Source: an uncultured Methanobrevibacter sp.
GTDB taxonomy: Archaea > Methanobacteriota > Methanobacteria > Methanobacteriales > Methanobacteriaceae
NCBI GenBank assembly: GCA_902774685.1
Contig: CACYJH010000002.1
Span: 1 to 64,000 of the forward strand
Direction of reading: 5' to 3'
DNA length: 64,000 bases
The position numbers and the translations under genes are program-made. Below, piece after piece: positions 36,640 to 44,049 of the stretch (position 1 is its first letter; each line of letters starts with the position of its first letter). A model generated the notes under the pieces. The model worked only from the letters and a program-made list of their open reading frames with translations, made no database searches and had not been told where the DNA came from.

Positions 36640-37977
36640 TTAGAGTCCGAAGAACAGGTATAAGAAGAACACAATAGCCAATACCCAAATTCCCCAACTA
36701 ATTTCTTTGTATTTACCGGTAGCAATGGTTGCAACAGTGTAAGTTACGAATCCCCATGCGATACCAAGGGAAATGGAATATGTTAAAACCATCATGATAA
36801 TGGTCATGAATACAGATGCAGCTACAACCAAGCTGTCCCATTGCACATCTTTCAATTGCATGATCATCAATACACCGACCATAACAAGAGCAGCTGCGGT
36901 TACGGTTGATGTGAACAATGCAAGAACGGTAGGTGCAAAGAATACGGATAATAAGAATAAGATACCAGTTACGATTGCAGCAAGTCCAGTTCTACCACCA
37001 GAACCTACACCAGTAGCACTTTCTACATATGCAGTTAAGGTACTTGTACCGCAAATGGAACCGATTACTCCACTTAATGCATCTACTAAAAATGCTTTTT
37101 CAATACCTTCAATTTCACCTTTTTCGTCAATGTATCCTGCTTGGTTTGCAATACCGAGTAAGGTACCGGTAGTATCAAAGAATGTAACGAATACAAGTGA
37201 GAAGAGTATCATGATCAAGTTTGGAATATTGGTGAACAGCTCTCCAAATCCAGATATGAATCCTCCAACCAAGCTGGTGTCAAAGCTGAATGAAATGAAT
37301 TCAGCAGGTACGCTTGGCATAAGTGGGTCTCCAGCACCGAATCCGAATACTGTAAAGATCAAACCTAAAATAGCAGTTATGATCAATCCGAAGAATACAG
37401 CACCAGGAACTTTTTGTACATAGAAGATTAAGGTAATCAAGATACCGATCAATGCAAGAAGTGCAGGAGCGGAAGTCATAGCACCTAAAGTTACGAAAGT
37501 GGAAGGATCAGCAACGATGATTCCAGCACCTTTTAAACCAAGGAATGCCAAGAAGAAACCGATAGCCGCACCAATACCCAGTTTCAAGTCAATAGGAATG
37601 ATGTTAAGAATTGCTTCCCTTAATCCGGAAATGGTAATTAATAAAAAGATTATACTTGACAATACAACAGCTGCCAAAGCAGCGTTCCAACTGCAACCCA
37701 TACCTAAAATGATAGTATAGGTGAACAATGCGTTTAACCCCATACCTGGAGCAAGTCCAACAGGCCAGTTAGCAACTAGACCCATTATGATACAAGCAAT
37801 AGCTGATGCAACAGCGGTAGCAAAGAAAACACCAGTTGCTGGCATTCCACCTTCAGCAAGCATAGCAGGGTTTACCCCTAAAATGTATGCCATAGCGAGG
37901 AAGGTTGTTAAACCTGCAATAACCTCTGTTTTGACATCAGTATTTTTTTCATCCAATTTAAAAAGTTTATTTAACAT
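36640..37977 (-). CDS. NCS2-family purine permease (AzgA type)
   Basis: This 445-residue protein has about 13 hydrophobic helices. It opens with LNKLFKLDEKNTDVKTEVIAGLTTFLAMAYILGVNP, typical (here in full-length form) of the AzgA branch of the NCS2 family, bacterial members of which import adenine, guanine or hypoxanthine. GMGLNA near 80 and TSTLTAYVESATGVGSGGRTG near 310 are the substrate-site motifs of this branch. Uptake of purine bases is the likely role. ATG 37977 follows GAGGTG by four bases. No purine riboswitch-like fold was recognised upstream. Confidence 0.9.
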   Translation of the reverse strand: MLNKLFKLDEKNTDVKTEVIAGLTTFLAMAYILGVNPAMLAEGGMPATGVFFATAVASAIACIIMGLVANWPVGLAPGMGLNALFTYTIILGMGCSWNAALAAVVLSSIIFLLITISGLREAILNIIPIDLKLGIGAAIGFFLAFLGLKGAGIIVADPSTFVTLGAMTSAPALLALIGILITLIFYVQKVPGAVFFGLIITAILGLIFTVFGFGAGDPLMPSVPAEFISFSFDTSLVGGFISGFGELFTNIPNLIMILFSLVFVTFFDTTGTLLGIANQAGYIDEKGEIEGIEKAFLVDALSGVIGSICGTSTLTAYVESATGVGSGGRTGLAAIVTGILFLLSVFFAPTVLALFTSTVTAAALVMVGVLMIMQLKDVQWDSLVVAASVFMTIIMMVLTYSISLGIAWGFVTYTVATIATGKYKEISWGIWVLAIVFFLYLFFGL

Positions 37978-38257
37978 AAAACACCTCAAATATGAAAACT
38001 AAACTAAAATAAGTTTTCTTAATTTATATATATATTGTAAATTATTTATTAAGTTTTTGATATTATTGTAATACTTTATTTTACTTTATTTTGAAAAAAA
38101 AAGAAATGCCCTAAGATATTATATTGGTAATCAGATGGAGAAATTGGAAAGAAATTCATTAAAAATTAAATTTAAATATCTTGAAAATAAAAATAATTTA
38201 GAGAATTATAATTGAAAACAAGAAAATAAAAAGAAAAAGATTATTATAGGTAAAAAA

Positions 38258-40450
38258 ATGATGATAGCAGACACATTATCACAGGAACTCAATATAAAAA
38301 CATCCCAAGCTGAAAGCGTTATAAAACTAATTGACGATGGAAATACAATTCCATTCATTGCAAGATACAGAAAAGAGGCAACTGGCTCACTTGATGATGA
38401 AATCCTTAGAAGATTTGATGCAAGATTGAAATATCTCAGAAACCTTGAAGAGAAAAAGGAATCTGTCTTGAATTCCATTGAAGAACAGGGTAAGATGACT
38501 GAAGAGCTGAAGAAAGCCATTCTTGAAGCCAAGACCCTTGTTGAACTTGAAGATTTGTACAGGCCGTATAAGCAGAAAAGGCGAACCCGCGCTACAATAG
38601 CTAAGGAAAAGGGATTGGAAGAACTTGCAAACATTATCCTTGCCCAAGATATAGATGTTCCAGTTGAAGAAATAGCTAAAGACTATGTTACCTCAGACAA
38701 TGAAGAGATAGATGAGGAATTGAGAGTCAACGATACTGAAGAGGCTATTCAAGGTGCACAGGACATAATAGCTGAGATAATATCTGACAATGCAAGCTTC
38801 AGATCTCTTATTCGTGAGTTAAGCTATGAAGATGGTGAACTTATCTCTGAAGCAAAGGACAAGGATGAGGAATCAGTCTATGACATGTACTATGACTATA
38901 GTGAGGAAGTGTCTAAAATAGCAAGCCACAGAATACTTGCAATCAATCGTGGAGAGAAGGAAAAGTTCCTAAAGATAAAAATTAGCGCTCCTGAAGAGGA
39001 CATCATAGCATACTTAAGACGTCATGTTCTTATCAACAAAGGCGGAAAGCCAACACAACCTATCTACAACAAATACACTGAAGAGACCTTGACTGAAGCG
39101 ATAGAGGATTCCTACAAAAGGCTTATTGCACCTGCCATCGAAAGGGAACTTAGAAACCAGCTATTTGAAAAGGCAGAGGACAAATCAATAAAGGTCTTCT
39201 CTAAAAACCTTGAACAGCTATTGATGCAGGCACCAATCATAAACAAGGTTGTCTTAGGCTGGGACCCTGCATTCAGAACAGGATGCAAGCTTGCTGTAGT
39301 TGACGAATATGGTAAGGTTTTGGAAACTGCACTTGTATTCCCTACAGAACCTCAAAACAAGATAGCTGAAACCCGTTCAACCGTCAGGGACTTGATCTTC
39401 AAATATGACATCAACATCATTGCAATCGGAAACGGCACCGCTTCAAGGGAATCTGAAGCAATCGTTGCAGACATCATAAAGGACCTTGATGTCCAATATG
39501 TGATTGTCAATGAAGCTGGAGCAAGCGTATACTCTGCAAGTGAACTTGCAAGCGAGGAATTCCCAGATTACAATGTAGGTGAGAGAAGTGCAATCTCAAT
39601 TGCAAGACGTCTTCAAGACCCTCTTGCCGAACTTGTGAAGATTGACCCTAAATCAATTGGAGTGGGACAGTACCAACATGACATGAACCAAAAGAAGCTT
39701 GGGGAGTCCCTTGACAATGTTGTAGAAAAATCAGTGAATGAAGTGGGAGTGGATGTGAACACAGCATCAGTTTCCCTTATGGAACATGTTTCAGGAATCA
39801 GCAAAACCGTTGCAAAGAACATCGTAAAGTACAGAGAGGAAAACGGAAAGTTCTATACAAGGGATGAACTCTTGAAAGTGAATAAATTAGGGCCAAAGGC
39901 ATATGAGCAATGTGCAGGGTTCATGAAGGTGAAGGATTCAAACAATCCATTGGACAATACAACAGTCCATCCAGAATCATATGGAGCTACAATTGCATTC
40001 TTAAGCTCTCTTGGATATTCTCTTGAAGATCTGGAAAACAGAAAGATCAAGGAATCCGACCTTGACTTGACTGATGAGCAGTTTGAAATCTTGTCAGAGG
40101 AATTGGGCATAGGTTCCATTACCCTAAAGGACATTGCAAAGGAACTTAAAAAGCCAGGAAGAGACCCAAGGGAAGAGATGCCACAGCCAATACTCAGAAA
40201 GGATGTTCTCACAATGGAAGATCTTGAAGAGGGAATGGTCTTAAGCGGCACAGTAAGAAATGTGGTTGATTTCGGCATATTTGTGGATATTGGAGTCCAT
40301 CAGGACGGATTGGTTCACAAATCCCAAATAACTGACACACAATTTGTAAAGCATCCCCTTGATTTTGTAAGCGTTGGGGATATCATAGATGTAAAGGTTC
40401 TTGATGTTGATGTTGCACGTCATAGAATTCAATTATCTATGATCATTTAA
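38258..40450 (+). CDS. tex: Tex family RNA-binding transcription accessory protein
   Basis: This 730-residue protein has the full Tex layout. The N-terminal helical domain (QAESVIKLIDDGNTIPFIARYRKEATG) is split by the Tex motif, followed by a YqgF/RNase H-like domain (VLGWDPAFRTGCKLAVVD near 327). The tandem helix-hairpin-helix region (GVDVNTASVSLMEHVSGI, then NKLGPKAYEQCAGF) and a C-terminal S1 RNA-binding domain from about 650 (GMVLSGTVRNVVDFGIF) complete it. Tex binds nucleic acids and affects transcription in bacteria; its role in archaea is little studied. The start codon pair ATGATG follows AGGT. Confidence 0.93.
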   Translation: MMIADTLSQELNIKTSQAESVIKLIDDGNTIPFIARYRKEATGSLDDEILRRFDARLKYLRNLEEKKESVLNSIEEQGKMTEELKKAILEAKTLVELEDLYRPYKQKRRTRATIAKEKGLEELANIILAQDIDVPVEEIAKDYVTSDNEEIDEELRVNDTEEAIQGAQDIIAEIISDNASFRSLIRELSYEDGELISEAKDKDEESVYDMYYDYSEEVSKIASHRILAINRGEKEKFLKIKISAPEEDIIAYLRRHVLINKGGKPTQPIYNKYTEETLTEAIEDSYKRLIAPAIERELRNQLFEKAEDKSIKVFSKNLEQLLMQAPIINKVVLGWDPAFRTGCKLAVVDEYGKVLETALVFPTEPQNKIAETRSTVRDLIFKYDINIIAIGNGTASRESEAIVADIIKDLDVQYVIVNEAGASVYSASELASEEFPDYNVGERSAISIARRLQDPLAELVKIDPKSIGVGQYQHDMNQKKLGESLDNVVEKSVNEVGVDVNTASVSLMEHVSGISKTVAKNIVKYREENGKFYTRDELLKVNKLGPKAYEQCAGFMKVKDSNNPLDNTTVHPESYGATIAFLSSLGYSLEDLENRKIKESDLDLTDEQFEILSEELGIGSITLKDIAKELKKPGRDPREEMPQPILRKDVLTMEDLEEGMVLSGTVRNVVDFGIFVDIGVHQDGLVHKSQITDTQFVKHPLDFVSVGDIIDVKVLDVDVARHRIQLSMII

Positions 40451-40525
40451 AAAAATAAATCAAAAATAGAATAGATAAAAATAGATAGAAATAGGTGGAA
40501 GGAATTGTGGATATGAATGCTATAA

Positions 40526-40800
40526 TTACTTCCAAAGTCTATTGTAAATACGTTGGGAAGCATTTCCATCTTCGATACTGCAGAATCTATCATAGAATTC
40601 ATCATATCTTTCATTATACTCTTTTTCAATGCGGTCTATATTGGAAATGGCTTCAACAACCTCATCATTGTTTTTCAATAAAGGACCTGGGACTTCTGTA
40701 TCTTCCATCTTTTGCTCAGATAAACTATCCAAACAATCTTTCAGATATCTTAGAGGCCTATCAAAGGGTACTATGATGCTTAAAAAGGTCCTGGCAACAA
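40526..40800 (-). pseudogene. Remnant joining a GT2 N-terminus to a TagF-type C-terminus
   Basis: On the minus strand the frame encodes FLSIIVPFDRPLRYLKDCLD-SLSEQ, a family-2 glycosyltransferase start, and passes after about ten residues into VPGPLLKNNDE and EYNERYDEFYDRFCSI. The latter matches the C-terminal tails of the CDP-glycerol glycerophosphotransferase-like proteins in this window (DMPGPLIKDND in the gene at 44050). No start codon precedes the GT2 segment and the catalytic cores are missing. It is best read as what is left of a large GT2-TagF fusion gene after an internal deletion. The remaining intergenic DNA from 40451 to 41028 has no other gene. Confidence 0.75.
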
Positions 40801-41028
40801 CTCAATAATTTTAGAAATTTAAAAAATAATGAAAACTTAACTTAATTTACTTATGTATTTTAGGTTTTTTGTCAATATAAGACTAATTTATCAGTATCAT
40901 ATTAAAATAAGTAAAATACCATAGTTATATTTGATTTAAATACTATATAATCTTTTTTACATTCAACATATGAATATAAGTAAAAAAATATGTTTTTATA
41001 GAGTCTTAAGAAAAAGATTTTGCAAAGG

Positions 41029-41038
41029 TTATATATAC
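41029..41038 (+). promoter_or_regulatory. TATA box upstream of the DegT-type gene
   Basis: TTATATATAC predicts a transcript start near 41055-41060. The leader then runs about 65 bases to ATG 41123. Confidence 0.45.
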
Positions 41039-41122
41039 AACAATTAACATAAGTATTTCTGTATAAATAATAATATGTTTAAAACTAAATCTACTGATTT
41101 ATGTTTATTATATGGTGATTGT

Positions 41123-42250
41123 ATGGGTAATTTAATTTTTAAAGAAAAAATTTTTGTAACAAGGCCACTCTTGCCTCCTTTAAAAGAGTATCAGAAAAAA
41201 TTGGAGGAGATTTGGGATAACCAATGGCTAACCAATTATGGGCCTTTGGAACATGAATTTCAAACCAATTTGAAAAATCTTTTTAATGCTAAAAATGTAG
41301 AATTGTTTTCAAATGGACATACTTCCCTAGATTTAGCTTTAAAGGCATTAGACCTTGAAGGAGAAGTGATCACTACCCCATTCACATTTGCATCAACCAC
41401 CCAAGCAATCATAGAGAATAACTTAAAGCCAGTATATGCAGATGTTGATGAGGAATATTACAACATCAATCCTGGAAACATCGAATCCCTAATTACCGAA
41501 GATACTTGCGCAATAATGCCTGTTCATGTCTTTGGAAATCCTTGTGAAGTGGAAAAGATAGAGAGAATTGCAAAGAAACATGACCTAAAGGTCATTTATG
41601 ATGCAGCTCATGCATTTGGTGTCAAGATAGAAAATAAGCCAATTGTAAAATATGGTGATATGAGCATGCTCAGTTTCCATGCCACCAAAGTGTTCAACAC
41701 CATCGAAGGGGGAGCCTTGATTTTTGATAACGATGAACTAAGCTATAAATTAAAGGCCTTGAAGAATTTCGGAATTACCCCTGACAAGGAAGAAGTCAGA
41801 TTCTTAGGTAAAAACGGCAAGATGAATGAGTTTGAAGCTGCAATGGGATTATGCAATCTAAACAATCTTGATGATGTCATCCATGAAAGGTCCCTAATTT
41901 ACAATCACTACCTGGAATGCCTTGAAGATTTGGAGGATGCAGGAGAATTGAAAGTAATCAGACCTAAAGCTAATGTTGATTACAATTACGCTTACTTTAC
42001 AATAAAATTAAATGGTGTAGAGGAAAGGGATTATCTAATGGATAAGTTGGCTGAATACAACGTATTTACCAAAAAATACTTCTATCCTCCATGCAATGAG
42101 TTTCCGGCCTATGACTTTGAAAGAAATACCCCAATAGCTAAGGATGTAAGCGATTCAATCCTTTCATTGCCAATGTACTATGGATTAAGCTTAGATGATG
42201 TAGGCCAAATTTGTGAAATAATTAAATTGGAACTAAAAAACTATAAATAA
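41123..42250 (+). CDS. DegT/DnrJ/EryC1/StrS-family sugar aminotransferase
   Basis: This 375-residue PLP enzyme has the family's N-terminus IFVTRPLLPPL and WLTNYGPLEHEFQ, the internal-aldimine lysine in SFHATKVFNTIEGG (about 189-192) and the PLP-contact segment YDAAHAFG near 160. Such enzymes transaminate nucleotide-linked keto-sugars to amino sugars for surface glycans. It opens the wall-polymer region and is followed by the ATP-grasp/HAD gene. ATG 41123 is chosen because GGTGAT precedes it and the family begins there; ATG 41075 would add an unrelated Cys/Leu-rich stretch. Confidence 0.88.
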   Translation: MGNLIFKEKIFVTRPLLPPLKEYQKKLEEIWDNQWLTNYGPLEHEFQTNLKNLFNAKNVELFSNGHTSLDLALKALDLEGEVITTPFTFASTTQAIIENNLKPVYADVDEEYYNINPGNIESLITEDTCAIMPVHVFGNPCEVEKIERIAKKHDLKVIYDAAHAFGVKIENKPIVKYGDMSMLSFHATKVFNTIEGGALIFDNDELSYKLKALKNFGITPDKEEVRFLGKNGKMNEFEAAMGLCNLNNLDDVIHERSLIYNHYLECLEDLEDAGELKVIRPKANVDYNYAYFTIKLNGVEERDYLMDKLAEYNVFTKKYFYPPCNEFPAYDFERNTPIAKDVSDSILSLPMYYGLSLDDVGQICEIIKLELKNYK

Positions 42251-42359
42251 TACTGTGAATAATAACTATTTTATATTTTATGACTATTTATTTTAAAATT
42301 GACTAAGATATGATTTTTTTCACAACAATCCATAAATCCCATTAGAAGAGAATGATAAA

Positions 42360-43685
42360 ATGAAAAACGTATTAGTATTCCCATGCGGTGCAGAAATAGG
42401 ACTGGAAATCCATAATGCATTAAAATACAGCAAAGACTTTAATCTGTTTGGTGGATCCAGTGTAGATGACCATGGAAAATACGTTTATAAAAATTATATT
42501 GACAATATTCCTTTTATAGATGATGAGAACCTATTGGATTGTTTAAATGATATCATAGAAAAATACGATATCGACTTGATTTATCCTTCCCATGATGATG
42601 TGGTTTTGAAGCTATCTGAACTGAAGGAGGACTTGAATGCACAAATCATAGTCTCTGATGAGAAAACCTGTGATATCTGCAGGTCAAAAAGGAAAACCTA
42701 TGAATTCTTTAAGGATGAAAAATTCACTCCTAAAGTCTATGACATTAAAAAAGAAAGTTTTTATGACGATAATGAATCCAAGCTAGAGGAAATCTCCAAA
42801 GGCTTGGAGTTTCCTATTTTTTTAAAGCCGGATATCGGCCAAGGGGCAAAAGGGGTGGCTATTGCAAATAGCTTAGATGACTTGAAGCACCATTTCAATG
42901 AAAACCCAGATTTGGTTCCAGTTGAATATTTGCCTTATGAAGAGTATACCATCGACTGTTTTTCATCAAAAGGAGAATTGCTCTACTGTGAAAAAAGAGA
43001 AAGAATAAGAATCAAGGACGGCATCAGCGTTAATGCCACAACAATCGAAACAGAAGATGAAGTGAGAGAAATCGCTGAAATCATAAACTCAAAATTGTCC
43101 TTTGATGGAGCATGGTTTTTCCAATTGAAAAAAGACAGGAATCATGAATACAAATTGTTGGAAATCGCTCCAAGAATTGCAGGAACAATGTCACTGCATA
43201 GGAATACTGGAATAAATTTCCCACTCTTAACCTTATACACCCATTTGGGAATTGATGTAAGCATCATCTCAAACAGGAATAAGTTGACAATCGACAGGGC
43301 ACTAACAAACAGATTCAATTACGAAATAGATTACCAACGTGTATATTTGGATTTCGATGACACCGTCTTTTTCAAGGGAAAGATCAATACATTCCTAATG
43401 ATGTTCCTCTATCAGTGTGTCAATGAGAATAAGGAGATAATTCTTATAACTAAGCATGCAAAGGACATAGAAGAAACCTTAAGGGACTTGAAAATTGACA
43501 TCCACCTCTTTGATGAAATAATAATGCTCTCCAAGGAAGATAATAAGATTGATTTTATGGATAATGAGCTTCCATCCATATTCATTGATGACTCATTCAG
43601 CGAAAGATTGTCAGTAGCTGATAATTTGAACATTCCTGTTTTTGATTTGGACGCTGTTGAATCATTGATAGATTGGAAATTATAA
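42360..43685 (+). CDS. ATP-grasp protein fused to a HAD-like domain
   Basis: This 441-residue protein has an N-terminal CarB-like ATP-grasp part: a Rossmann-like start (VLVFPCGAEIGLEI), DLIYPSHDDV, the ATP-binding loop FLKPDIGQGAKGV (about 153-165), and EYTIDCF and LLEIAPRIAGTMS metal-site segments. A HAD-like domain follows from about 325, with YLDFDDTVFFKG (DxDxT motif I), ITKHAKD and FIDDSFSERL. ATP-grasp enzymes join a carboxylate to an amine or thiol; HAD domains usually remove phosphate. The fusion next to a DegT aminotransferase suggests it adds an amide-linked group to a sugar or alditol precursor. This function is inferred. Confidence 0.82.
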   Translation: MKNVLVFPCGAEIGLEIHNALKYSKDFNLFGGSSVDDHGKYVYKNYIDNIPFIDDENLLDCLNDIIEKYDIDLIYPSHDDVVLKLSELKEDLNAQIIVSDEKTCDICRSKRKTYEFFKDEKFTPKVYDIKKESFYDDNESKLEEISKGLEFPIFLKPDIGQGAKGVAIANSLDDLKHHFNENPDLVPVEYLPYEEYTIDCFSSKGELLYCEKRERIRIKDGISVNATTIETEDEVREIAEIINSKLSFDGAWFFQLKKDRNHEYKLLEIAPRIAGTMSLHRNTGINFPLLTLYTHLGIDVSIISNRNKLTIDRALTNRFNYEIDYQRVYLDFDDTVFFKGKINTFLMMFLYQCVNENKEIILITKHAKDIEETLRDLKIDIHLFDEIIMLSKEDNKIDFMDNELPSIFIDDSFSERLSVADNLNIPVFDLDAVESLIDWKL

Positions 43686-43844
43686 TTGCCTTGGATTTGA
43701 ATAAAATTCAAATTTAAGACTTTAATTTTAACTTAAACTGCTTTTTTTCAAAAAATAATTATTTATTGCTATCTATACTAAACTAATTGCATAAAAATGG
43801 CTTTTCAACAAATGTTTATATTATATAATATACATATCTAATAA

Positions 43845-43867
43845 CATATAAATACTTTATATAATAT
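43845..43867 (+). promoter_or_regulatory. TATA-like region upstream of the first TagF-type gene
   Basis: ACATATAAATACTTTATATA contains two TATA-like elements. Initiation is expected about 25 bases downstream, which would place the 49-bp repeats in the transcribed leader. Confidence 0.4.
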
Positions 43868-43885
43868 TAAGAGTACTTTTTGGCA

Positions 43886-44007
43886 GATTTAATCAATAGC
43901 TAAAGAACTTTAAAATTAAGTGTAATCTTTTGCTGATTTAATCAATAGCTAAAGAACTTTAAAATTAAGTGTAATCTTTTGCTGATTTAAGCAATAGCTA
44001 AAGAGTT
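43886..44007. repeat. 49-bp tandem repeat, about 2.5 copies, before the first TagF-type gene
   Basis: Units begin at 43886, 43935 and 43984 (GATTTAATCAATAGCTAAAG...). The first two are identical over 49 bases; the third diverges after about 20. It lies in the gap before the gene starting at 44050. The remainder of the gap 43686-44049 is AT-rich and holds the promoter. Confidence 0.9.
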
Positions 44008-44049
44008 TATTTTACTTTAAATTAAACAAATTCAAATTTGGGGCATAAT

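Noticed and set aside
36773-37423. 216-codon plus-strand frame opposite the permease
   Set aside because: It is antisense to a full-length, clearly homologous permease gene and has no start signals or recognised family.
43886-44007. CRISPR array
   Set aside because: The 49-bp units are directly adjacent with no spacers and only about 2.5 copies; no cas genes are nearby.
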